This document shows, piece by piece, positions 44,860 to 58,300 of a stretch of 64,000 nucleotides of DNA. Positions within the stretch are counted from its first letter, which is position 1. Every line of letters begins with the position of its first letter. Both the position numbers and the translations under genes were made by a program. The stretch comes from Rosa chinensis. Lineage: Eukaryota > Streptophyta > Magnoliopsida > Rosales > Rosaceae. Under the pieces are notes generated by a model. That model was given only the letters and a program-made list of their open reading frames with translations. It made no database searches and was not told where the DNA came from. Location of the stretch: positions 35,528,612 through 35,592,611 of the forward strand of contig NC_037091.1 in assembly GCF_002994745.2 (NCBI RefSeq), read 5' to 3'.

Positions 44860-46162
44860 ATGGCGACCTCCTCATCCTCCTCTGGGAAAAAGATCTCCAT
44901 TGAAGATGTCAAGGCCACGTTTGCTGCCTCTCTTGCTCTTTCTAGGGGAGATGTTATTGATATCTCCCACATGGGGAGTGGAACCACCAAGGGAGGGTCT
45001 CAGGCTTTCTTACTGGATCATCTATTAACGAGGAAAGCATGCAGTAACATGGATCTGCAGCGTCACTTTCGACGCATCTAGGTATTAGATGGATAGTTCA
45101 AGGTACAAGATTGGCTTCCAAATCGGTATGTGTTCTCTTTTGATCATCGTTAGGATCGAAACAAGGTACTCAGAGGGGGGACCTTGATATTTCAACAAAG
45201 CTCCAGTGGTCATCTAAGTCTATGATGGTTTTATTGCTCCTCAATCTGTACCACTTGAAACCCTATACTTTTGGGTGAGAATCAACAATATTCCACTGGC
45301 GCTGGAAGAGTTGCAGATGATCATGAATGTCGCCTCCATTGCTTGGAAGTATCAGGAGATCGACCGGAAGATTTTTGACACTTCTAGAAAAAAAAAAAAA
45401 AAAAACCCTAAAGCTTGCTCTTGGAGTTGTGGCTGAGATTGATTTTTTCTTCGAAAACTTGATTGGTAAATGCAAAAGATGCAATCTGATATACCATGAC
45501 AGGGGAGTTTGTCAGATGGTTTCACCGAACCAGTCTTATGGGCAGAATGAGCATTTGCGCCTCCCATTGTCGAAACCTTTCCTCGGCTTTGCTGATAACA
45601 GGTTTGTCAATGGCGCTTTTCAATTTCAGGGTATAAAAACCCCATTACTACCTCCTGTAGCAAGTAATTTGTTTGGATCCTTTGATGGCAATAAGCCTCG
45701 AAAACCAATTGTTATTCGGCAAACAGGTTTGGAGACTAGAATTGCAGAGGCTTGTACTGAAGGCACTAGTGCAGATGCTTTAGCGCTAGTTCCTTTTGAA
45801 GGGATGCCGCATGACTTGAAACGTGGCAGGCTAGCTTCCCCTTTCTCTTCCCCAAAGAAACTCAAGTTTTTGCTCGGTAAAGCATCAGAGAGCAACTCTG
45901 AGCTCCCTAAGAAGCTGAAAGTCCCAGAGTTTCATACTAAATTTTCTGCTAAATCTCTTGGCTTGGTCGAAGCTCCTGAGGGCATTCTGATTCCTAAGGC
46001 AAGCTCAATGCCAACCAAGAAGAAGCAGGGATGACCTTTGGGATCAAAGAATAAGAATCCCTCCAAGACAAAGAAGGTGACTGCTGAAGATGTGTTAAGT
46101 GTTATTTGTCCTGGTAAACCTCTGAGCCCTAGTGTTAAGGGCAAGGAGAAAATTTAGTTTTT
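44860..46162 (+). pseudogene. LINE (L1-type) ORF1-like pseudogene, no ORF2
   Basis: The likely ATG is 44860 (MATSSSSSGKKISIEDV). The first 74 codons read openly; then the frame shifts several times through a DUF4283-like region, with VLRGG near 45166 and FWVRINNIPLALEELQMIMN at about 45268-45330. An A-run at 45389-45406 adds a shift. From 45420 the frame is open again with a CX2CX4HX4C zinc knuckle (CKRCNLIYHDRGVC, near 45469-45510) and a Lys/Pro-rich tail, ending by about 46160. This layout is ORF1 of plant L1 elements, or one of the ORF1-derived single genes common in plants. No endonuclease or RT follows. Confidence 0.7.
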
Positions 46163-46296
46163 TTTTGTTCATTTGAACTTGCCTATTTACTTGTCATTGT
46201 TACATAGTTTATAGGCTTTCTTGAATAAGTGAGCATGGGTACTGTCAAATGATCGGATCTAATCTATGTATCGATATAGTATACCACAAACTCTTT

Positions 46297-47534
46297 TTTT
46301 TTTGAATAAAGGGCTGGTGCGGCTGCCCTTAAGCCTTGAGTAATGAAACTGTTGAATACAAGGGGGGGGGACATTAAGCCTAAACCCTTGATTACAATAA
46401 GCATATAGAGAACATCCTGAAATCCTATCATGAGTCTCTACCAAATAACTGTATTCAACAAGGCACCAACTAGCAAAGAGCGCTCTACTGGCGACTCTAT
46501 TTGCTTCGACATAGCAGTGACATAACGGAAAGATAACTCGATTACAACGTAGCATAGTTACTATACTCATAGCTTTCCTACTATGTTGCCGCCGGAAGAT
46601 AAATCCGACGACATGTAGCTTCACCCTGCCACTAGGAGGTAGTGACCATTTGACAAAGCAAGGAACTCGCCGCCTACCTAGAGCGGACAAGGCACTTTGA
46701 GTGCACACACAGGCACAAAACCCGACTAACCCTACACATATTGTGTAGGGACTTATTACTCGCAATAAGCGCAAATAAACTAAACAACGTAAATAAATAA
46801 CAACTATGAATAAAATAAAACCTGAGGCAAGGCCCACGAAGTGAACCCAACCCCATCTCCAGCCCAGATCGGGCCCATATGCAGAATCCCAGCACAAGAA
46901 ACCAGATCTGCAAGTGGGTCGTGACCAACTCTCTTGGCCCAAGTCAGCTGTTGCGTTGCCCCGCCACTGATCGTGCCTCCCCTGCACCGGAGCCTGGCCA
47001 TCATCGCCTCACCGTCGTCCACCGACAATCTGAGGGCCGCGCCAACCTCCACGATCTCCACCTGACACCAACCGGAAAAGGGAAACCCGACATCTGGCGT
47101 CGAAGCATAGCAATCAAACTGTCCACCAAACCATCTATCCCTACTAACCAGCCTTCGATCTTCTCCAGCCAGCCCTTGAACCCATCTTGCCGACCACGGA
47201 CAGCCACAAATCGCCGCACCGGCTCGCTCCCCCACCGATCCCACTCTGATCCCAGCCCACCTCCACAACACAGCCTCGTCCTTCGACCGAAAGAGACAGA
47301 GCAAAACCCCACCTCCCGAACCTAGCTCTCGAGATTGAGACCCGCCCATGAAACAGGACACCCGTCCGACCACACACATCGTGCGCCGACTAGGCCAGAA
47401 GCCAGCACCAGCGCCGAGGCGCAGCCGGACAGGGACAAAGGCAGAAGATGGCGTTCTCTAGGTTTCAAGCGCGTGGAGCGCGTTTTTTTTTTTTGTTTTT
47501 TGTTTTTTTTTGTTCAACTTGATTTTGACAGATT
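46297..47534 (-). mobile_element. GC-rich retroposon R2, non-autonomous, with 15-bp target duplication
   Basis: TACCACAAACTCTTT flanks it at 46282-46296 and 47535-47549. The T run at the left junction means an A tail on the minus strand. The 5' end (right) has A-rich runs, then CGCGCTCCACGCGC and a GC-rich body. Long open frames on both strands reflect GC content and show no domain. The layout matches R1. Mobilised by a LINE is inference. Confidence 0.75.
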
Positions 47535-47549
47535 TACCACAAACTCTTT

Positions 47550-48091
47550 ATCTACCCAAAGACGGTAAAAGGAGGATATGTAATGGTGCTTTCTGGCCTG
47601 AGTTATTAATATATCGACAAAATATTTAAAAAAAATATATATAATACAAACAATTATTAACTATATATGATCATCATAAACAACATCATCACACAAAACC
47701 TAAAACCTCTTAAAAAAAAAAAAAAAACAACTAAAAGGCTAAAACCAAAGCTAACCGGGACTCGGGTCATGGGTCGGGGCGAAATTGAGCCGCGTTGAAA
47801 GTCTAAAACTCTTCTCCTAGGCTCCTATCCAATTCCAAAACCCTGGAATTGCTGAGTCTCCTTTTTTATCACCTTGGGAGCATTGTAAGCACTTTTCAAT
47901 TCGAGGCCTCTTCCACACTTCTATATATTTCTTGAATCCTATCACTAACCCAATACATTGCTTTTCAATTTCATTTTCTTTTATGTAGATTGATTGAATG
48001 ACATAAACAACCAAGTAATTGAGTTCAATTTCAGGTATGGGTCAATTTCATTTCTCAATTCTGCTTTTGGCTTTCTCAAGTTTCGCCGTCC
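47550..48091 (+). promoter_or_regulatory. Upstream region of the CCA-adding enzyme gene
   Basis: AT-rich promoter-side sequence. An upstream ATG at 48037 is out of frame with the chosen start and overlaps exon 1. No clear TATA box. Confidence 0.4.
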
Positions 48092-51000
48092 ATGGCCTTT
48101 TTGTTTTCACACAGGGCTCTGCTACTTCAGAAAGCGCTTCCCTTCCACCCATTTCCTCAGGTAAACCATTTTACGGTTTTCTTTACTTGGTTTCGTAACC
48201 ATATCAGTCCAAAGTCTTCAATTTTTATAGCAATTCTATGTGGGTTATGAGGAAAAATCAAATAAAACTTAACCCAGTATGATGAACTCATAGTTTGTTC
48301 ATACTTTGAACCTGTCAAGTAAAACGAAAAAGAAAACTTATAATTGATGTATGTACTGTAATCAAGGGAGCAAGGTTGAAAGCCACATTTTCTGTGGGAG
48401 TTCCTTTTGGACTCTCTCCGAAATCGAGGCAGAAGGGGACTCTGCAAGGGACCCGATTATCAGGCTCAGAAGGAGCAACGATGGTGATGTCTACGCCAAC
48501 TTTACATGTGAGAGACACCATTGAACTTGATGAAACTGAAGAGAAGATCTTTGAAAGGCTGCTTGGGACGCTTGACCATTATGGACTTAAGACTGAGCTT
48601 CGTGTCGCAGGTGGATGGGTCCGTGATAAGGTTTGTATTGGTGAATTGGTGGTTGAAGAGAAAAGAGTTTGATTTCCAGGGAACACAAAGAATTTGGCTT
48701 TGAACATTGTCTGTTTTGAATATGCAGCTTCTGGGAAAAGAGTGCAAGGACATTGACATTGCTTTGAAAGATATGATGGGCAGCAAGTTTGTTGAGAAGG
48801 TGAGAGACTACTTGTTGTCTGTGGGGGAAGAGGTTCAAGGAATCGCTATCATTCCAAGGTAAGGGGCTTTGATATATGTATTGATGCATATTTAAGTTGT
48901 AAGTATGCTCCCATGACTTAATATCTTCTGTTATCTTGCAGTAATCCCGATCAATCAAAACATTTGGAAACGGCGAGGATGCGCATCTTAAATGTATGGG
49001 TTGATTTTGTGAACTTACGTTGTGAAGAGTACAGTGATGATAGCCGCATTCCCACTATGGTAAATTCTTGCTCTGGGATGTATGGATCTTCTAGAGTTTT
49101 GTTTGTTACTGATTTGAGCTTTAGGACATTAGTCACATTATCTTATTTGGAATAAGGGTAGAGAGTACACTGAAAATAGCCACATCCTGTTACTTTTGTC
49201 TAAGGAAGGATGGAACCAGATTTAGCTCTTAAAGTTCTGAGATAGACAGTGTCTTTTGTGTGTATAAGCTCCATTATTTTGGACAATTCAAAGCTTATGG
49301 AAGATTTGACATCTTCATGTGTGTTCTGTGTCACAAACACAATAACACCAAGATGTGGAGTTATGATGGGTGAGGAAAAGGAAACTAGATTATCCATGAA
49401 GCCAAGTATTGTGGAATTTTATGTAGGGCTGTTCTATCTACCCATCTGGGTTGGAATAAGGTTAAGGTTAATATGTATAACTGTGCCAAACCATTAGACA
49501 CCATGAATCAAGAATAACTTTAATATCTTCTGGATTTTTTTTTTTTTAATTTTTATCAAATTTTGAGTCAGCTAGCTGCAAATAGTGAGTTAAACATGTT
49601 GAATGAAATTCTCAGCTACTCAAGTTGAATGTATGTTTATATTTTTCTTTTGTCTTATAGCAAAAGTATGGCACACCAGAACAGGATGCACTGAGAAGGG
49701 ATCTAACTATTAACAGGTATATGTCTTCTCTAAGAATTTGCTGCAAATGAGATCAATATTTTAGATAGTGCTTGTTGATATGTATTCTGCAATTAATACA
49801 CCTGCCCTTTCTCTACAGTAACCACACTTTTAATCTTATCTGTACTTGATTGGAATAAATTGTGCTTTTAATGGTTGTTTCATTTCGTTGTACAGCTTAT
49901 TTTACAATATCAATACCAAATCCATTGAAGATTGGACTAATAGAGGTTAGTTTCCAGTGTGTTTATTTTTCCAGTTTTTCTTAACCCACAAATGGATCTG
50001 CCACTTTGGTTTCAAATTATCATTATCATTATTTTTATTTTTATTTTTGTTTATGAAGTTATTCATTTTTTCTGCTTTGCAGGAGTTGAAGATCTAAAAT
50101 GTGGGAAAATTGCTAGTCCTTTACCACCAAAGGATACATTTATGGAGGATCCGCTACGAGTTCTTCGAGCTATCCGTTTTGGTACTTGCCATCTTATCCC
50201 TGAAAATTCAGTTTTATTAGGCTACTTTTTAAGAAATAAAAGTATAAGACAAATATATTTATCTCCTTAGTTTGCTTCCTTTTTATTCAGTTAGCAACAC
50301 TTGAGTATATAGTAAAGGACCAAAGGTTTTTTTTTTTTTCCTGACAAATTTTAACAGATTCTCACTTTTATACACACCTTTTAAAATGTAACACTCATAC
50401 CATACTTTGGTCATTTGGTTTAGGTGCAAGGTTCGGATTCATACTCGATGAACAACTAAAGGAAGCTGCTGCCTGTGATGAAGTGAAAGCTGCTCTATCA
50501 GCTAAAATTAGCAGAGAGCGAATTGGAGCTGAAGTAAGTTCCTGTCTAGCATACCTTTCACTGATAGTTGTTCTGCAGTTTACTGGGAATTTAAGCTTCT
50601 AGAGGTACATAGGAACTATCTACTCATTATTTTCTTTCTTCTCCTTAATCAGATTGATCTGATGATGTCTGGAAACCAACCTGCCCAAGCTATGACCTAT
50701 ATATGTGACTTGAAGTTATTTTGGGTTGTCTTCAGTCTTCATCCACAGTGTGAGCCATCAGAAGGATGCGACAGGTATGGTTACTTAAGAAAACGGCATT
50801 CAACAAGTATAGCTATGATATCATATATTTGTAGACATATTAGAAATATTAGTTCATAAGAATTGTTGCTTCAATGTATTTCCCGACTAGTGTTCGAGGA
50901 CTATTATCAAAGCATCATTCTTGATTCAACATGTAAAATACATTCTAATTCTGCCTTTGCCTTCTTCGTCTCTTGCTTCTTTCGAAGGTACAATGCTAAT

Positions 51001-53713
51001 TGATTATTTTTCTTACCTAATCCAGCGATTGTGTTGCGTACTTGGATTGTACTTGGAATCTTATTCAATTAGTGGGGCACTCTACCTTCAATGTGAGTGA
51101 TTGCCTGGTTTTAATACAATAATGTTCTTTTCTATCCCTTTAGCAGTTTTTGTTATTTATTTATTTATTATCATCTTAAAGTAGTAGTTATTCAATGCTT
51201 ATTTGTTAGTTTTTACAACTCTTCAAATTCTATTCCTGTGTTTTTGTTTTTCAGGACGAACAAAGAAGGCTCTCCTTTTATGCTGCAATGTTCCTTCCAC
51301 TTAGGAAGACCATGTATAATGATAGGAAAGCAAAAGATGTAAGGCTTTCTTCACCTCTTTTGAAAACAATATTTGAGAGTTATTTCTCTTTATTTTAGTT
51401 TCTGTTTCAATTTCATGAATAACCAAACAATGGAAAGCTAGAAACCTCTTTTTCTCTTCATTTGTGAACCATCATATAGCCTGTAGAATTGAATATTAAG
51501 CCAACAATAACATTTTTTGGTTAAGCCATCATATTACCAGAAAATGTTATTAAATATGTATTTAACATTTTTTTTTCTTCATTTGTGAACCATCAGTTAA
51601 ATGGAATGGACAAAGTAAAAACTAATGTCATAATTGTTAAATAGAAGCAAGAATTCTTTTGCTGTTGTTATAGTGAGAAGGGGCTAAGAGTTAATTAGTT
51701 CATAGTTTAGTGTACTCATTTTGGAGCATGCAGGTATTATGTGAATGGTTGATATCAAGCTTTTATTTTAGCACGTCCTTTTTTTTTTTTTTTTTGAACA
51801 ATTTGTATTTTAGCATTTAACTTCTGTTCTTTCACTATAGGTTCCTGTCGTGAATTATATTTTCAGAGACTCCCTTAAACAAAGAGTCAGCGATGCTGAA
51901 ACTGTGAGTTTGAGTTTGTTTCTCTCTGCCCGATTAATATACTTTGCAGACATGCTAAGCTCTTGTGATAGTTATAGCATTACTTCTTGAATGTGCAGTT
52001 ATTATACATGTCGTCACTAAATTATCTTTGTAACAGGTTATTAATTTACACAATGCATTGGAGAAGTTTTTGTCTTTGCTTCCTCACTTTGTACCAAATG
52101 GGGATGTAAAACTCGCCGAAGTTGATTTGGGAAGAGAATATGTTGATGTGCCTCTTACATCGAAAGAATCAAAACTCCGAGTGTTAACAGGTATAAGTTC
52201 CTGAGTCATAATTGTTTTGCTGAGCCAAGTTTTCAGTATTGCATACTTTTGGAATCCATAATATGCAAAGAGACATGCCTTTTACTAATCTGAATTGAGC
52301 AGTGATAATCCTGTTAGTGCATTTGTCATAGTTAGAAGCTCCATATCTGCATCTAAGTCCCTGACTGATATCATCACATATGTTTGTTATGATTATTCTC
52401 ATCAATATCCTTACTATAGGTCTTAAAGGAAAACCCTTGGACTTGTTAAAAAAGAAAAGAAAAGAAAAGCCTTTTCATTATATCAAAATCCAAGAATGAT
52501 GTCATCATGTATAGTTAATTTGGTGACATTGTCTAAATAAAGGAAAACTTTTGGATTAGTCATCTAGGAAAATAAGTCTTCTAAGAATCAAAATCTACCA
52601 CAACAGGTAGCAGCGTAGTCTGTGATAATTCACTCATTGTCTTAGTTTTGTGTCTCTGAATGGATATTATGTCCCTTAGTTTGGCATGCATCTTTGGTGG
52701 TGTATCATGATGAATCATTGGGAAATGCTTCAGGAGTTTAGAGTAGTATTCAATTAAAATCAAGCTTGCTGTTTTTTATTTTTTTTATTTTTTATTTTTT
52801 TCTGTGTATTGCATCTTCTAAATGACTCTTCCTGATTGGGTTATTGATTAACAGCGTTGTTTACACCTCAACATGCAATTACCTTGAACTCTTTTTTTGA
52901 GCCACTGAACTTCTTATTGTCAACCTTGCACTTTCAACTGTCCAGGGTTTCTTTTACGAGAAATTAAAGATTTTTGGCAAGTTGCTTTGCTGATGTCTAC
53001 ACTTTTATATCCCACCAACGTCTTAGACAAGAATCTCAAACCAGAAGATCGCAGAGCATTGTTTGTAGAAGCTGAAAGGGCCATAAATAATCTAGGTATC
53101 AACAGACTCTTTTAACCACATGTTTCAGATGATATATATGTGGTATATGTTAGTTTCAGTTAGAGAAGATTGCTAGAATGTCTTATTATACTGGTGACTC
53201 AGAGAACCTGAGACAGTTAGAAATCTTGTAGCAGCTTTGAGACAAGAAAATCGTCCCATGTCTTTAGCTTTAAATGCTCTCTGTGTTCGTCTCACTCTCT
53301 GTGTACATGGATGGGTGAGTGTGGCTGTCCAGCCTATCCTGATTTTTGTCTTCGTGGAGCAGGTCTAGATAAAGTCTGGGATGTAAAGCCATTACTTAAT
53401 GGAAAGGAAATCATGGATGCTTTGCAGCTTAAATCTGGAGGACCACTCGTCAGTAAATGGGTAAGCTATTCTAATTCCAGCACACTGTAAAAGATTGCTG
53501 TAGGAGCTAAAACTTTAACATGCAAATGTATTCTTTTACTGGCAGCAAAGGAAGCTACTTGCATGGCAGCTTGCTCATCCTTTGGGGACTGCAGAGGAAT
53601 GCCTCAAGTGGCTGAAGGAAACACACTCTTCATGTACTAGATCTGCTGGAGATATGGAGGAACTGAATGGACCCAACAACAAGAAAGTAAAACTGAAGAT
53701 TGTGACTAATTAG
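48092..53713 (+). CDS. CCA tRNA nucleotidyltransferase (CCA-adding enzyme), 16 exons
   Basis: It adds the universal CCA tail to tRNA 3' ends using CTP and ATP. Exons: 48092-48160, 48367-48630, 48728-48858, 48942-49059, 49661-49716, 49896-49945, 50083-50181, 50424-50533, 50653-50774, 51026-51092, 51255-51338, 51841-51903, 52037-52190, 52946-53095, 53363-53460, 53546-53713. All introns are GT-AG and the sum is 1803 bases, 600 residues. Class II motifs are in order: AGGWVRD with the metal-binding DID (KECKDIDIAL), RRDLTINSLFYN, EDPLRVLRAIRFG, and SRERIGAE. The first 23 codons (MAFLFSHRALLLQKALPFHP) look like an organelle targeting peptide. A second in-frame ATG at 48481 (residue 62) could start a shorter cytosolic form, as known for this family. 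The frame is complete and intact. The gene is on the same strand as the TNL 1.6 kb downstream, without functional link. Confidence 0.92.
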
Positions 53714-55344
53714 TAACTACAATCAAAATTTTTGATCAGCATGTTAATATTTGAGGGAAAGTTGGTTGACACTGAAATGTACAAGTTCAAGTTTAATGGA
53801 AGCGTACTTGACTACTTCACATTCGACCCTTAACCTTTGCTGCTGTTATATATTAGTAATCTAATCTGGCTCCCGACGGTTTGTGTGCATTATACAACTG
53901 ATTATCTTCACCCATGTCCACAGGTAATTACGATAAATAATTGCCAGTATACTCCTTCATCAATCAAAGTTCTTATTAAATGGAACTGACTGCATATATG
54001 TTTCAGATTGAGACTGCATATGGAATTCTTTTAGTTATTAAATACTAGTCAGTTTTCGTCTTTGTGTATTTGTCTGCGCCAAGACAAGCATGGCATCTAT
54101 TGCAAAGCTTAACAAAAGCGTGTCGGCTGCTTTAACATTTGTCGATAGGATTAATTAGTGAAATGTGAATCATTCACTTCTTTGAGTCAAGCATTTGCAA
54201 TCCATAATGTGGTTAGGGTAGAGCACTACAATCATGAGTCATGTACTATGGAGTTGGTGAGCACATCTTACAGTATGCCGATTGATAAATGTTGTCTGAA
54301 TGAGAAAGTGGACAAAGCAAATGAGGTCTTTATTTTACTGATAGTTAAGGGTTATTTCCTTGATATTGCTATGAAATCTTCATCAAAAAATTGATGAAGC
54401 ACCAAGGTAAGATCCGGAAATGTGGAAAACTTTGAGAGGTTTTCGTCTGGGAAGGCATTTTTATCTGTAGAACAAGTTTTTATCTGTTGGTGATGAACAG
54501 CAGCACACAAATGTAGATCTGTTTTTGTTTCTTAATGACATAGTTTGAGCAATATATGATTGTTTTTGCATTTTATTGCAACACAGCCCTAAGACATCAG
54601 GTGACTTGGTCGGAATTTTTTTGTTTTGTTTGTTGTTTTCCTGATAAACTGAGAGGGAAACTCCTGCATATATTGAATTATACACTTTTGCTTTCATACA
54701 GGATTGATACTCATATTAGCTTGTTAATTTTATTTGGTAACTAATTCTCTCTTGTTCAGTGAGATTGCAGCATTTGTGCATATATATTGTTGGGTGTAAA
54801 GTCCACTAATGTTACTTTCTAATTTGAAATGAAGTGGTATTAAGCAATGGTGATGCGTTTCTATCTCTCTATCTCTCTCTCTCTCTCACTCTCTCAAAAA
54901 GGGTGGCGATGGTGAATTTGAGACCTGAACCAACACTTAACAGGCATGTTAATTTACCTCTAGATGCATGTTAATTTACCTCTAGATCAAATGCTAATCA
55001 ACTAGATAACAAGCTTGAAAATTGTTTGATGTCTGGCTATGATTTAAATACCTTTATCCAATTATCCTTCATTTTGTTACACCAAATGGTCAAAACTGGT
55101 GTGAGTGTGGGACTGGATTAAACAATGGAGACTGGACAGTGTGGCCTCATTGGCTATTCTACTTTACGGATGGGTGGACATTGTTTAATCCAATCGTTCT
55201 ACGCGTGGGAAACATTACGAGGAAACTTCCTCGGCCCCTTTGCTTTGCTTTATTAGTGATTTGAGAATCCAATGAATTCTGCCTCTTTCTTCTTCGAAGC
55301 CCAGAAACTCTTTCACTGTCTCTCTTGTTATCTCACAGCTTTCA
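53714..55344. other. Intergenic region between CCA gene and TNL
   Basis: Holds the left copy of a direct repeat (53974-54148), a CT microsatellite (54861-54896), a short duplicated TGTTAATTTACCTCTAGAT (54950-54985), and an inverted pair at about 55110-55200. GGTCAA at 55088-55093 is a W-box on the reverse strand. No gene supported. Confidence 0.6.
53974..54148 (+). repeat. Left copy of a 170-bp direct repeat flanking the TNL
   Basis: Matches 63576-63746 with scattered differences, sharing AAATGGAACTGACTGCATAT, the GGAATTCTTTT block and GCTTAACAAAAG. Confidence 0.85.
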
Positions 55345-58300
55345 ATGGTGATCATTCAAGAAGCCTCTTCTTCTTATCCATGGAAATACCATGTCTTTTT
55401 GAGTTTTAGAGGTGAGGATACCCGCAATAATTTCACAGGCCATTTGTGCAGCGCTTTGCGTCAGAATGGAATCACCACCTTCATGGATGATCAGCTCAGA
55501 AGAGGAGAAGAAATATCAACAGCACTTCTCCAAGCAATTGAACAGTCGAGGATTTCAATCATTGTGTTCTCTAGAAACTATGCATCCTCCAAGTGGTGCT
55601 TGGATGAACTAGTCAAGATCCTCGAGTGCAAGAAATCAAATCAACAATTGGTACGACCAGTTTTCTACAAAGTCAATCCCTCGGATATACGAAATCACAG
55701 AGGTAGCTTTGCGGAGGCACTTGCTATTCATGAATGCAGATTCAAAGATAACCCGGACAAGGTTCAGAAATGGAAGGATGCTCTCTCAGAAGCAGCACAT
55801 TTGTCAGGGTGGCCTGTTAGGGATGAGTACGTTTCTGTCCACCAGCTTTAAATTCCTGTTTCAGCTATCAGTCTTCTTCTTTTCAATTTCTCTGTTGTTT
55901 TGATTAGAAAGATAAAAACTTTAGGATTCAAGAGCCATACTAATCCCTTTATATATCACCAAGTTATACTAATTACTATAATGTAATCAATGAAGTACAC
56001 AATTAATTTCAAGCATGTTTGTTTCTTGATGGTAAGAGCAAATTCCAAAACCTGCCTGACGAGTTTGATTCTAGATGCTTTTCTCTTCAGAGGAATAACA
56101 ATATCAGAGAAACATAATACCATATAGGTTTAGGAAGAGTTGGAATCTGCTCGCTTATGTTCCTCAGAAAACAGAGAGTTTTGGCAAGATCATTGACAGG
56201 CGTAATGGAACTTATGTAAATTAGATAAACAAAAGATATTGCATATTATGGTTCTGGGTACACTGATACACTAATTGAACTTCTACAACATAAAATATAT
56301 TTTATTTTACTTGTGACTGTAATTCTGTAATTCTGTAAATGTGTATGTGTTTGTATTCTTGATTAAATGCAGTTTATTCTAAATGTCCAGGCATTGCTCT
56401 GAATCCAGTGTTATTCATGAAATTGTTAAAGAGATTTCAGAGCAAGTTATACACAGTACATTTATGGATGTGGCCAAGTACCCAGTAGGAATAAAACCTC
56501 GGGTGCACAAGATCCATAAGCTTTTAGGTGTTGAGGGAAAAGACGTTCATGTGGTAGGGATATGGGGTGCTGGTGGAATAGGTAAGACAACAATTGCCAA
56601 AGATGTCTATAACTCGATTGCTCATGAGTTTGAGGGGAGTTGTTTTTTGGAAAGTGTTCGAGAAAATTCAATGCTTGATAGAGGCTTCATCAAATTACAA
56701 GAAACACTTCTTTGTGAGATTCTAAAGGAAACAGAATTGAAGGTGACCAGTGTAGCTAGAGGAATTACTATGATCAAGGAAAGATTGCAGTACAAAAGGG
56801 TTCTTTTGGTTCTTGATGATGTGAATGACATGGATCAGTTGAACAATTTAGCTGGTAAACCTAGTTGGTTTGGTAAGGGTAGTAAAATCATCATAACAAC
56901 AAGGGATAAGAAATTGCTGAGAGGTCATAGTGTTAATTTAATATACGAGGTCAAGGAATTGAATCATGATGAAGCTCTAGAGCTTTTTAGTATGAATGCC
57001 TTTCAAAGAAGTCGACCTTTGGATGGTTATGCAAAACTCACAGAACGTGCAATATGCCATGCTAAAGGTCTTCCATTAGCTTTGACTATTTTAGGTTCTT
57101 CTCTATGCAATGAAAGTGTAGAGCAATGGGAAGCTGCATTAGATGGTTTCAAAAGCAGCAAAATTCAAGATGTTTTAAAAATAAGCTACAATGGATTGGA
57201 TCAGAGAGTGAAGGAAGCTTTTCTTGACATTGCATGTTTCTTTAAAGGTGAAAATAGGGAACACGTGATAAAAATAATAGAAGCTTGTGGCAGCAAAAAG
57301 CATGATATTGATGTGCTCATAGACAAGGCCCTCATCAATATTAGAGACATGGATTGCATTTGGATGCATGACTTGCTAGAAGAACTGGGTAGAGATATAG
57401 TTCACAAAGAGTCGCCCAATGACCCTGGAAAGCGTAGCAGGTTGTGGTTTCATAAAGATGTTTACCATGTTCTAACAGAGAATACTGTAAGTGCATATCT
57501 AAATTCACCTCAACTTTAATTATTTTTATTTAAAATCCTAAAACCTATGTAGAATATGAAATTTAATTATATGAGAAAGAGCTTGGTTTGTTAATACTAT
57601 TGCATTTTCATAATAGGGAACAGCCAATGTTATAGGCATCAAGGTGGAGCTGGCCAAAGATCCAGATGTGATATGTTTAAGTGGGACCACTTTCTCCAAC
57701 ATGCGAAATCTTAGACTTTTCATACACCGTGCTGGATGCTATTCTGGCGCTGTTGATAGTCTGCCAAATAGCTTGAGGGTAGTTGATTGGCCTAAATATC
57801 CCTTACAATTTTGGCCATCCAATTTAATTCCAAGAGAACTTGCTCTAATCAATATGCCTGGCAGTCGCATCAAAGTAATGGGAGATAGATACATGGTATG
57901 TTTGTTTGGATACACATGCAGAGATCTTTAGCCTATCATCTGTTCATTCCTCTCCATCTTGTTTATCTAATATTTTTCTACTCTGTCTCACAGCATCTGA
58001 TAAATCTGACATCAATAAATCTAACTGGTTGTCAGTACCTAACGAAAGTGTCAGACTTATCGGGAAGCCCAAACTTACAACGTTTGAATCTAGATTTCTG
58101 TGGAAGTTTAGTTGAAGTGCATCATTCCGTTGGATTCCTCGATAACCTTGAGTATTTGAGTCTACTCCACTGCTCTAGGCTTGAGACTTTTCCCACGGAA
58201 GTTAGCTGGAAATCCACGAGGAAGCTTCAGCTTTTCGGGTGTGAAAGGCTTGAGAATTTCATAAAAATTGTGCACAAGATGGAGTCCATTAAAACATTGA

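Noticed and set aside
46259..47379. Long open frames on the minus strand (up to 242 codons)
   Set aside because: They lie in the GC-rich retroposon R2, overlap in several frames and show no domain.
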